Shown here piece after piece: positions 1 to 6,188 of a DNA stretch of 6,188 nt (position 1 is the stretch's first letter; each line of letters begins with the position of its first letter). A model generated the notes under the pieces. That model saw nothing but the letters and a program-made list of their open reading frames with translations, ran no database searches and was not told where the DNA came from. Source of the DNA: Bacteroidales bacterium. GTDB lineage: Bacteria; Bacteroidota; Bacteroidia; Bacteroidales; UBA932. A program made the translations under genes and the position numbers. The stretch is taken from contig JAFZIX010000183.1 in assembly GCA_017554135.1 (NCBI GenBank), positions 1 through 6,188 on the forward strand. The letters run 5' to 3'.

Positions 1-1625
1 AAACGCTTGTAATAATTCACAAAGCTGTCCCAGTTCCAGGAAAGACGGTCCGTGTGCGCGATACCGGCGGTAGAACCCGTCGGATTGGAGGTAAGGAGAC
101 GACTTTTGAACTTGCTGTGTTCCGTCACTCGATAGTCTCCGCCGAAAGTGCTCTTGAAGGAAAGGCCGGGAATGATCTTATACTGGATATAGAAGCTAGG
201 ATTTATACGGTATTCTACACGGTTGCTCACAAAGCCCTGCATCCATCTGTTGGGGCCATACTGCTGGTTTTCGTCATCCCCCCAGTCCACGACATCTCCC
301 TCATCGTCATAATCCAGGATTTTGCTGTAAGGAGCCGTCGTGAGCATACTGCGCATGAGGGAAGTGGCGGCAGTAAGGGTGCCGATAGAAGCGCCCTGGG
401 TAAGATGGGAGTCCAGGTAGGAGACACCGGATTTCATACCGATCAGGAGCTTCTTGGTAATGTTATGCTCCATGTTCAGGCGTACGGTGAGATTCTTGAA
501 TCCAGTACTCTTGATGATTCCTTCGGTATTATTAAAGCCGATAGAGAACATGTAGTTACTGTCTTTGGGTTTCCCGGCGACCGAAACATAGTAACGCTGA
601 TTCAAGGCATTCCGCATCATGTAATCCTGCCAGTCGATGGGTTCATAATGATTCCAGAACGAATCGCTTCTCATCACATTAAGACGGCTGCGGGCTGTAT
701 TAATCATGTCACTGTTGTAGGTCTGAACAATAGGACTGTCCACAATACCGCGCAGGTAGTCTACATACTCGTAGAAACTCATCATAGACTGCTTCTTGTA
801 AGGAGTACTGACATCCACGCCGACAGAAGCAGTGATGGTAGGTTTCTCACGACTGGCACTCTTGGTGGTAATAAGGATGACACCGTTGGCACCTTGGCTT
901 CCATAGATAGCCGTGGCCGAAGCATCCTTGAGTATTTCTACTGAGGCGATATCCATGGGGTTGATACCCATGAGACCGTTGGTCGCTTCATCTTGTCCAC
1001 CGTTGTCTCCTCCCAGGTGATCTCCGTTCATCACAGACGAATCACCGCTGGTATTGATGATGATACCGTCTACCACATACAAGGGCTCGGATCCACTGTT
1101 GAAAGAACTGGCACCACGAATCTGAATAGAGACACCCGCATCCGGAGACGCGCTGTTGTTGGTCACCTGTACACCGGCGGCACGGCCCTGGAGCAAGTTA
1201 CTCAGGCTGGCACTCTGACCGGCCTCACGTTCATCGATGCGTACGGAGGTCACAGACCCCGTCAAGTCGCTGCGACGCATGGACCCATATCCCACGACAA
1301 TGGCATCCTCGAGTTCTTCAGAGTCTTCCTGCAGGACAATATGGACGACGGAACGATTGCCGACTTCAACGGTCTGTTCGGCATAACCCAGGCAGGAAAC
1401 AATTAGCCGTACGGGCTTTCCGTCCTTGGGGGTAAAGCTGAAAGACCAATTGCCGTTTAGATCGGTGACAGCGCCTGTGGAAGTGCTTCCTTCCAGCATG
1501 ACAGCAGCCCCGATGACAGGATCCGAATTACTGTCCTTGACAGTTCCCTTCACGCTGCGCGTACCCTGGGCGAAAGCAGACGCCTGGACTAGCATCAGAA
1601 TGGCGATGATTATATACTTTCTCAT
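1..1625 (-). CDS. SusC/RagA-type TonB-linked outer-membrane receptor, N-terminal part (truncated by window edge)
   Basis: This is the open N-terminal 541 codons of a TonB-dependent glycan importer of the outer membrane. The start is the ATG at 1625-1623, followed by a signal peptide with likely cleavage after Ala19 (SAFA|QG). Residues about 24-100 form the carboxypeptidase-regulatory-like domain typical of SusC (VKGTV, PVIGAAV, GAVTDLNGNW, SCLGY). A TonB box region (DAIVVGYG, 107-114) follows, then the plug (about 118-256) with IRGASSF, the signature EPLYVVDGI (180-188) and EILKDASATAIYGSQGANGV (230-249). A Gly/Asp-rich loop lies at about 194-219. From about 260 the sequence is beta-barrel strands. 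Family members are usually about 1000 aa, so roughly half is missing to the left. The gene starts 12 bp after the stop of the preceding receptor gene, with only a weak purine-rich RBS (AGAGAAA), so it is probably co-transcribed. A SusD partner would be expected just outside the window. Family assignment is firm; substrate is unknown. Confidence 0.95.
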   Translation of the reverse strand, partial: MRKYIIIAILMLVQASAFAQGTRSVKGTVKDSNSDPVIGAAVMLEGSTSTGAVTDLNGNWSFSFTPKDGKPVRLIVSCLGYAEQTVEVGNRSVVHIVLQEDSEELEDAIVVGYGSMRRSDLTGSVTSVRIDEREAGQSASLSNLLQGRAAGVQVTNNSASPDAGVSIQIRGASSFNSGSEPLYVVDGIIINTSGDSSVMNGDHLGGDNGGQDEATNGLMGINPMDIASVEILKDASATAIYGSQGANGVILITTKSASREKPTITASVGVDVSTPYKKQSMMSFYEYVDYLRGIVDSPIVQTYNSDMINTARSRLNVMRSDSFWNHYEPIDWQDYMMRNALNQRYYVSVAGKPKDSNYMFSIGFNNTEGIIKSTGFKNLTVRLNMEHNITKKLLIGMKSGVSYLDSHLTQGASIGTLTAATSLMRSMLTTAPYSKILDYDDEGDVVDWGDDENQQYGPNRWMQGFVSNRVEYRINPSFYIQYKIIPGLSFKSTFGGDYRVTEHSKFKSRLLTSNPTGSTAGIAHTDRLSWNWDSFVNYYKR

Positions 1626-1637
1626 GGTCTATTTCTC

Positions 1638-4103
1638 TTAAAATTTTGCACTCACTCCCAGGATCATACTGCGTACAGTAGGATACGATCCGTAATCCAC
1701 GCCGTTGCTCATGATGGAGTTGCCAAAGCAGTTCACATCCGGGTTCCAACCACTGTATTTGGTGAATGTAAGGAGATTCTGTCCGCCGACGAATACTTTG
1801 ATGTCGCGCAGCTTGTACCGTTTGAACGGAAGGTTATATGTGAGGGACAGTCGGGAAAGACGAAGATAATCTGCATCCTCCACATAACGGGAACTTAACT
1901 TGGTTCGGCCTTCGGCTATTACTTTGTTCAGATTGGCAATCTTGTAGCCTGAGGCGCCGGTGAACTGAAAATCCAGCGCGAGATCTTTGTATCGCAGTGT
2001 GCTGCCCAGTGCGCCAGTGAGTACCGGGACCGTATTCCCCAGAATCTGTTTATCGGCATCTGAGATTTCACCATCCTTGTTCAAATCGATAAATCCGCCA
2101 TCGGGATTATCCAGATAACCATATAAAGCCCCCATCTGCTGGGATTCCGCCATAACATTCACCCAAATGTTCTTACCGATGTTACGTCCGGCCATATCCT
2201 GGTAATCCACATGGACGATGCTGCCCATATTCCAAGCTGCGTTGGCATACATGGACCACTGCCAGTCCCCGTTTCGGAAGAGAGTGGCATCCAGGTCTAC
2301 CTCTATCCCGTGATTGCGGATGTTACCTTCCGTAGAATAATCCACGCTGCTGGTATGAGCCCAGTCATAATAACTTCCGTTGATCTTCCCGAAATTATAG
2401 AGATAGATGGCGTCGGCGGTTTGCTTATCATAATACTTGACAGAAAGGTTGGCCACGGAGGCAATCCCTATACGGATACCCGCATTCCATTCCCGGCTGT
2501 ACAGACGGCTTAATCCGTCATAAAACACCTCCGATCCTGCTTCTACAGATGGATAGGTTCTGAGATAATTACCAAGCAGTTCATAAGGGATGTACTCCTC
2601 CATGGCGGCAAGGCCATACCCTCCCTCCAACTTGAGGTCGCTGATCAAGCTGACGTTTTTCAGGAAAAGACGATGCAGGTCTATCCAAGCCTCAGCAGCA
2701 GGCGTATTGATGGGCTTGGAAGGCGTATACTTGGGCGAATAATCCGACCGCCATACACCCTGGATGCCAACCATCCGGTTATAATCATAGCCCAGCTGAC
2801 CGAAAGCGCCCCAGATGATGTAATCACGCGTAAACTTATACGGAACGGCACGACTGCCCATGGTTTGCAGGCCACGGGCCCGCAAATACGGCAAATCAAA
2901 GGACGTACCGTTCATGACACCGAACTTATTATTGCTGCCCACGGTTTCTACCGCAGCCTTGAGCTGAAGGTGATGCAAAGAGTTGATAAAGAAAGAATAA
3001 CCCGTCTCTACCTTCCCGTTGTAGTTGAACAGAGTGGAGGAGAGAATGGAGGCCGCTCCATGATTGGCCATACCGAAAGACGTGCCGTTTCCATACCAGA
3101 TCCGGCGCGTGTTACTCTGGAAATCGGCGCCCAAAGAAGCCTTCACATACATAGAAGGAAGCGGATTCACCTGCAGCCACACCGATGTAACGGCCCGGTA
3201 ATCCTCCACATCATCGTCATAGTCATTCACCCAACCGTCCAGCGTATTGCCGGCAAAACGAGCGGGATAGCGTGCCAGAATCATGGTCGAAGGCTTACCC
3301 AGATAAGCACTTCCGGCCGCACTGTGCTGACGCCCTGCAGCCAGCGTACTGTTAAGGCCGAACCAAATGTACGGATTGGCGCGGGTTTCCAGGGCTGCGT
3401 TCATGCCACCGTACATGCTCCCCGTACGCCGCACCACACCATTGGTATGGCGCAAATAACCCGACAGATGATAGAAGGTATTGTTAGCGTTGCCCGCGTA
3501 GGAAAGCGAATGATTGTGGCTGATTCCTTTACGCAAAGCTTCACCGGTACGGTTGGGAATATCCACTGACATGTTAGAGTGCCATGAAAACTGATGGTCA
3601 ACCTTCGGGAGGCGGGTTTCAACGATAATAACACCATTGGCGCCCTGAGCTCCGTAAATAGCGGTGGCCGAAAGGTCTTTCAGCACTTCGATTCTTTCTA
3701 TATCGTAAGGATTCAGGAAGGCCGTTCCATTCAGGGCCGCACTATAACTTAGTTCGGAATAGTCCGGAATAAGATCTCCTTTTGTAGTATAACCGCCTTT
3801 CTGCCAGAATGCGTTCAGATTCTGTGAAAGGGCATTGGTAAGCATGACGCCATTAACGATCCACAGGGGCTCAGAATGGCCACGAAGTGTATTGACGCCA
3901 CGGATATTCGTATTGACAGCGCCGTTGGGGCCGCCGTCCTGAGAGGATACCCGGACGCCGGACACCCGCCCGGCCAACAGGGCGGCCGGAGTCTGCACCG
4001 TAGCCTTGTTCACATCCAGCGTATCCAGCGCACTGTTTTGCGCGCTTACACTTACGCCCAGCACACAGGTCGCAAGGGCGATGGTAAATACTCTCTTATT
4101 CAT
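1638..4103 (-). CDS. Short SusC-like TonB-dependent receptor lacking the N-terminal regulatory-like domain and a recognisable TonB box
   Basis: This predicted outer-membrane beta-barrel importer has 821 aa. I chose the ATG at 4103-4101 (MNKRVFTIAL); an in-frame TTG two codons upstream is less likely. The signal peptide probably ends at Ala21 (SVSA|Q). Only about 20 residues separate it from the plug, which begins near LLAGRVSGVRV (42-52). The roughly 75-residue carboxypeptidase-regulatory-like domain and the VVVGYG-type TonB box of the neighbouring SusC are absent. Plug signatures remain: NIRGVNTLRG (66-75), EPLWIVNGV (78-86, Asn where the family has Asp) and IERIEVLKDLSATAIYGAQG (135-154). 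C-terminal SusC hallmarks are DLNKDGEISDAD (about 673-684, a calcium-loop-like motif), YVEDADYLRLSRLSLTYNLP, the PTVRSMILGVSAKF tail and a terminal Phe as in barrel proteins. At 821 aa it is shorter than the usual ~1000. The first 8 bp overlap the end of the BACON gene (ATGAATAA), suggesting translational coupling. It could be a genuine importer, a regulated paralogue or a partly degenerate copy; the intact frame favours function. Confidence 0.92.
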   Translation of the reverse strand: MNKRVFTIALATCVLGVSVSAQNSALDTLDVNKATVQTPAALLAGRVSGVRVSSQDGGPNGAVNTNIRGVNTLRGHSEPLWIVNGVMLTNALSQNLNAFWQKGGYTTKGDLIPDYSELSYSAALNGTAFLNPYDIERIEVLKDLSATAIYGAQGANGVIIVETRLPKVDHQFSWHSNMSVDIPNRTGEALRKGISHNHSLSYAGNANNTFYHLSGYLRHTNGVVRRTGSMYGGMNAALETRANPYIWFGLNSTLAAGRQHSAAGSAYLGKPSTMILARYPARFAGNTLDGWVNDYDDDVEDYRAVTSVWLQVNPLPSMYVKASLGADFQSNTRRIWYGNGTSFGMANHGAASILSSTLFNYNGKVETGYSFFINSLHHLQLKAAVETVGSNNKFGVMNGTSFDLPYLRARGLQTMGSRAVPYKFTRDYIIWGAFGQLGYDYNRMVGIQGVWRSDYSPKYTPSKPINTPAAEAWIDLHRLFLKNVSLISDLKLEGGYGLAAMEEYIPYELLGNYLRTYPSVEAGSEVFYDGLSRLYSREWNAGIRIGIASVANLSVKYYDKQTADAIYLYNFGKINGSYYDWAHTSSVDYSTEGNIRNHGIEVDLDATLFRNGDWQWSMYANAAWNMGSIVHVDYQDMAGRNIGKNIWVNVMAESQQMGALYGYLDNPDGGFIDLNKDGEISDADKQILGNTVPVLTGALGSTLRYKDLALDFQFTGASGYKIANLNKVIAEGRTKLSSRYVEDADYLRLSRLSLTYNLPFKRYKLRDIKVFVGGQNLLTFTKYSGWNPDVNCFGNSIMSNGVDYGSYPTVRSMILGVSAKF

Positions 4104-5649
4104 AGACAAGACACAAATCTTTGATGCTGATGAACTTCAGATCTTCTTCCAAGGTGAGACGGTAATGCTCGCCGGCAAGGGTCTCGGGGAACAAATGCAC
4201 ATGCATATCATGGTGCTCCTGAACGAGGGGTACAATCTGCTTGGTGACGGCAGCTTCACCGCCGCTGATAACAGTGCCTTCTTCGTCACGCACAGTATAA
4301 GGAACTGACACTTTGCAACTAGCCTCATAGTACATAGCTACCAGACGATGTCCTTCCACATCCGGGAACTGGATATAGTCTCCTTTCCGTTTGCCTATAC
4401 CCAAACCGAGCTCATTGGGACTGAGCCAGGCTCCGCAGTCCTGTCCGAACAGGATGAATGTATAGGAGCCCAAACGAGTAATGCATTCCAACTCGGTTCC
4501 GGCATAAACGCCCGAACTGTATGAGGAAGGGAATGAAACCGGTGAGCTGAAAGGGTTCGAGCTGCTACTATAGGGACGATAGGGAGCATCTAAGCTATAG
4601 TAATCCTTTCCACCCCACTCATATTCGGAATTGAATGACATGAAATTCAAATGAATGGATCCACGCTGACTTAAGTTGACAACGATAGGTTCCATGCCTT
4701 CCCGACTGATGGTAATAGTAGCATGTTTCTCTGCCACCTCGGGATCCCCGCCATGATCTGCCCTAAAACGGAAACCATCCAGGGCCTGCACGCCGGAAGA
4801 GGGAAGCAATTGAGCATGATCAAACGTGCAGTCGGAAAGCTCTGCCGTCCAGGGCCCGTTGGAACGAAGGGGAATGGTGATTTCGCAGTCATAGGGTTCC
4901 ATCTTTTCGGGAACCGGCTCGGCCAGCATGAAATAGCGATCGCTCTGGGTTTGGATAAAGTCTAGAGTCTGTACCGGACAACCTGAAGCCCTCACCACCA
5001 GACGGGCGACATGAGCCTTCTCATCATCCACATTGTCAGGGAAGGTGAGCAGGATAGCCTGGCTGTCCATGCCCGCCGTTGCCGAAAGGCTAGGAACCAC
5101 CGTAGAAGCAGCCCCATCTATGGAAGCCGTCCAACTGGTATTGCTTTTGACAAGGGCATAGCAACCACCGGCCACAGCAGGGACCAAGACATTGTCTTCC
5201 TGTGCGGCAAGTTCCAGCTTGGGGGAAAAGGCCTCTTGCGTGTAAGTAACCACCACGGGATCGGCCACATCTGCCCCATACAGGGTAAGAGTGGCCTTCC
5301 TGGGCTGAGAGCCTCTGTAGCGGTCAAAACTGACGACCAACGGTACCCGTTCAAACTGACCGGTCACATTGATGCGTTCTGTGATATTGGTCCTGATCCA
5401 GTCTCCACCATCGGCTGTTTCCACTTTTGCTGTCCAGGATCGGGAAGCGTTTACCCACAAGGTGTCGGTCACGGCGGGAGTCGACTCGGCAAAAGGATCC
5501 TTCACCAGGGCGTTATCCGCACTCACATTGATTTCCGTTGATTCTACACCTAATTGGGCTGGGCCTAAAGTTACCTTGTCGGCTTCACAGGCACACAGAA
5601 GGCCTGATGCCAGCGACAGGTAAAGATAGTAGATGATTTCCTTTTTCAT
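4096..5649 (-). CDS. Surface-type lipoprotein with three BACON-like domains and a C-terminal beta-rich domain
   Basis: This 517-aa protein is probably an outer-membrane lipoprotein. A hydrophobic signal ends in a lipobox (LCAC, acylated Cys21), followed by acidic residues (CEAD), which resembles the export signals that send Bacteroidetes lipoproteins to the cell surface. Three tandem BACON-like Ig-fold units are visible: about 33-139 (SRSWTAKV ... RKATLTLYG ... VVVTYTQE), 143-235 (NTSWTASI ... HVARLVVRASG ... LDFIQTQ) and 238-328 (NGPWTAEL ... KHATITISREG ... VVNLSQRG). Each has the S/G-x-W-T-A strand and closes with a Q-ending strand. Residues 331-517 form a different domain with a Ser/Pro/Tyr-rich stretch (357-383), then IQFPDVEGHRL (426-436) and a terminal ISIKDLCLVYE strand. 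This resembles the beta-sandwich ends of other Bacteroides lipoproteins, but I cannot name its family. No catalytic motif is seen. It is the first gene of the apparent operon, with promoter and RBS just upstream, and overlaps the short SusC-like gene. The likely role is a surface glycan-binding protein or a spacer/scaffold; this is inferred from context. Confidence 0.88.
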   Translation of the reverse strand: MKKEIIYYLYLSLASGLLCACEADKVTLGPAQLGVESTEINVSADNALVKDPFAESTPAVTDTLWVNASRSWTAKVETADGGDWIRTNITERINVTGQFERVPLVVSFDRYRGSQPRKATLTLYGADVADPVVVTYTQEAFSPKLELAAQEDNVLVPAVAGGCYALVKSNTSWTASIDGAASTVVPSLSATAGMDSQAILLTFPDNVDDEKAHVARLVVRASGCPVQTLDFIQTQSDRYFMLAEPVPEKMEPYDCEITIPLRSNGPWTAELSDCTFDHAQLLPSSGVQALDGFRFRADHGGDPEVAEKHATITISREGMEPIVVNLSQRGSIHLNFMSFNSEYEWGGKDYYSLDAPYRPYSSSSNPFSSPVSFPSSYSSGVYAGTELECITRLGSYTFILFGQDCGAWLSPNELGLGIGKRKGDYIQFPDVEGHRLVAMYYEASCKVSVPYTVRDEEGTVISGGEAAVTKQIVPLVQEHHDMHVHLFPETLAGEHYRLTLEEDLKFISIKDLCLVYE

Positions 5650-5656
5650 ACGAAGG

Positions 5657-5661
5657 TCCTT
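5657..5661 (-). promoter_or_regulatory. Shine-Dalgarno-like site of the BACON-like lipoprotein gene
   Basis: AAGGA on the minus strand is spaced 7 nt from the ATG at 5649-5647, an ideal distance. This supports that start, as does the signal peptide directly after it. The two receptor genes downstream have no comparably clear site, which fits translational coupling. Confidence 0.55.
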
Positions 5662-5682
5662 AGGTTAGTGTTATTCGCAATA

Positions 5683-5690
5683 CAAAGATA
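5683..5690 (-). promoter_or_regulatory. Bacteroidetes-type -7 promoter element for the BACON-SusC operon
   Basis: Read on the minus strand this is TATCTTTG, an exact match to the Bacteroidetes primary-sigma -7 consensus TAnnTTTG. Transcription would begin around 5675-5678, giving a leader of roughly 27-30 nt before the ATG at 5649. No TTTG-type -33 element is seen at the usual spacing of about 20 bp, so the promoter may be weak or need an activator. Confidence 0.6.
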
Positions 5691-5700
5691 GGAAAAGACG

Positions 5701-5712
5701 GCAACCGGTTTG
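5701..5712. promoter_or_regulatory. Imperfect palindrome GCAACCGGTTTG, candidate promoter-proximal operator
   Basis: This second copy shares AACCGGTTTG with the site at 5741-5752. Its inner 8 bp (AACCGGTT) are perfectly symmetric and the flanks are not. It lies 10 bp upstream of the -7 element, so it covers the stretch from about -20 to -33 where a sigma factor would contact the promoter. A bound repressor there would block transcription, while an activator could substitute for the missing -33 element. Confidence 0.5.
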
Positions 5713-5740
5713 CGCTGGTCTGATTTTATTCAGTCCCAGG

Positions 5741-5752
5741 CAAACCGGTTTG
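5741..5752. promoter_or_regulatory. Perfect 12-bp palindrome CAAACCGGTTTG, candidate distal operator
   Basis: CAAACCGGTTTG is a perfect inverted repeat with a central CG step, the general form of LacI-family operators. Ten bases (AACCGGTTTG) are repeated exactly 40 bp away at 5703-5712. It lies about 50 bp upstream of the -7 element of the BACON operon, between the GH5-like stop and the promoter. The regulator is not in the window, and assignment to LacI-type control is inferred from symmetry alone. Confidence 0.5.
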
Positions 5753-5757
5753 TATCT

Positions 5758-5778
5758 AAAAGACGTACAATGGCGTCT
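5758..5778 (-). terminator. Weak terminator-like hairpin after the GH5-like gene
   Basis: On the minus strand, 8 bp after the GH5-like stop codon, AGACG and CGTCT form a 5-bp stem (5774-5778 with 5761-5765) around an 8-base loop and are followed by three more T residues. It is in the right place for a transcription terminator, but the stem is short and the T-run poor, so it may only attenuate transcription. Confidence 0.3.
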
Positions 5779-5786
5779 GATTACGA

Positions 5787-6188
5787 TTATTGCCAGTCGT
5801 TTTTATCAACCAGGTTCACATTGTTGAAGCCCGAATTTCCGCACGACCCTTGTTCAGAGTGGGCGGCCGCATAGTCGGCCCAGACGTTAATCAGCCCCTG
5901 GGCCATGATAGGGAAAGTCCAGTTGCCCGAATCCCGCTCGCGGTAGGACATGGGATTATACCAGTACATGGGGACAATCCCCTTTTGAAGTGCCTTCATG
6001 GTATAATAATACGCATGCTCGGCGCGACCTTCTTCGTTCCTTAGACCCGTTGCGGGATCTATCTTGTGAAAGGCGCCATACTCACCCATGACACAAGGCC
6101 ATCCCTTTGCCAATATATGTGTTTGAACGCGGTTGAACATGTCGTTGATGACTGCTTTGTCGCTTTCATAGAATTCCAAACGGCTACC
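5787..6188 (-). CDS. Glycoside hydrolase family 5-like (cellulase-fold) enzyme, C-terminal part
   Basis: This is the last 133 residues of an endo-glycanase-like TIM-barrel enzyme; the frame is open to the window edge, so the true start lies outside. The segment WPCVMGEYGAF (30-40 of the visible part) matches the beta-7 strand of GH5, where the Glu (visible residue 36) is the catalytic nucleophile. RAEHAYYYTMKALQKGIVPMYWYNP follows as helix alpha-7 and strand beta-8, with the aromatic YWY at the position where GH5 enzymes place a substrate-stacking Trp. The closing helix is FPIMAQGLINVWADYAAAH, followed by a tail of about 24 residues rich in Gly and Asn (SGFNNVNLVDKND). The acid/base Glu would lie upstream and cannot be checked. 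GH5 covers endoglucanases, xyloglucanases, mannanases and others, and the subfamily cannot be set from this piece. It lies 137 bp upstream of, and in the same direction as, the BACON-like lipoprotein gene, which suggests a shared PUL but a separate promoter. Confidence 0.85.
   Translation of the reverse strand, partial: GSRLEFYESDKAVINDMFNRVQTHILAKGWPCVMGEYGAFHKIDPATGLRNEEGRAEHAYYYTMKALQKGIVPMYWYNPMSYRERDSGNWTFPIMAQGLINVWADYAAAHSEQGSCGNSGFNNVNLVDKNDWQ

Noticed and set aside
54..944. Long plus-strand open frame of 296 codons
   Set aside because: It lies antisense to the SusC N-terminal half, whose minus-strand translation carries clear family signatures; the plus-strand product shows no signal peptide or recognisable domain.
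2052..2087. DLNKDGEISDAD in the short receptor read as a dockerin or EF-hand module (cellulosome link)
   Set aside because: A single copy of this motif followed by the ILGN-type segment is a normal part of the SusC barrel C-terminal region; the duplicated dockerin repeat is absent.
2673..3569. Long plus-strand open frame of 298 codons
   Set aside because: It is antisense to the short SusC-like receptor; its Ile/His/Arg-rich composition is typical of a shadow frame and no domain is recognisable.
4104..4109. Alternative TTG start for the short SusC-like receptor, two codons upstream of the ATG
   Set aside because: The ATG at 4103 gives a normal MNKR signal peptide start and an 8-bp overlap with the previous gene; the TTG adds only two residues and has no supporting RBS.
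5011..5541. Plus-strand open frame of 176 codons
   Set aside because: It is antisense to the first two BACON-like domains, which are convincing on the minus strand; no motif is visible.
6177..6179. TTG as the start of a separate 130-aa protein
   Set aside because: The frame stays open to the window edge (GSR precedes this Leu), and the protein is plainly the C-terminal part of a GH5-like barrel.

Overview
The window looks like part of a polysaccharide utilization locus (PUL) from a member of the Bacteroidota, probably a gut- or rumen-type Bacteroidales of roughly balanced base composition. The grounds are two SusC/RagA-type TonB-linked outer-membrane proteins, a lipoprotein built from BACON-like domains (a module typical of Bacteroidetes carbohydrate-binding proteins), a glycoside hydrolase family 5 (GH5)-like enzyme, and a Bacteroidetes-type -7 promoter element (TAnnTTTG). 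Genus and species cannot be read from the sequence.

All supported genes lie on the minus strand and are transcribed right to left. At the right edge (5787-6188) is the C-terminal third or so of a GH5-like endo-glycanase, cut by the window edge. A 137-bp intergenic region (5650-5786) follows. It holds a weak terminator-like hairpin, two near-identical palindromes (core AACCGGTT) exactly 40 bp apart, a -7 promoter element and a Shine-Dalgarno-like site. Next come three tightly packed genes: a 517-aa BACON-like lipoprotein (4096-5649), a short 821-aa SusC-like receptor lacking the usual N-terminal extension and TonB box (1638-4103, overlapping the lipoprotein gene by 8 bp), and a canonical SusC-type receptor (start at 1625, 12 bp after the previous stop) that runs off the left edge after 541 codons.

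Inferred workflow: the GH5-like enzyme cuts a beta-glycan such as beta-glucan, xyloglucan or mannan. The BACON-like lipoprotein sits in the outer membrane and may bind glycan or act as a spacer or scaffold, and the receptors import oligosaccharides using TonB energy. The substrate is not determined by the visible sequence. No SusD gene is visible, although one could follow the truncated SusC to the left. The points most worth attention are the SusD-less pairing of a stripped-down SusC with a BACON-like lipoprotein, and the twin palindromes at the operon promoter, which look like operator sites. There is no gene-free stretch longer than 300 bases. I saw no RNA genes, insertion sequences or CRISPR arrays.
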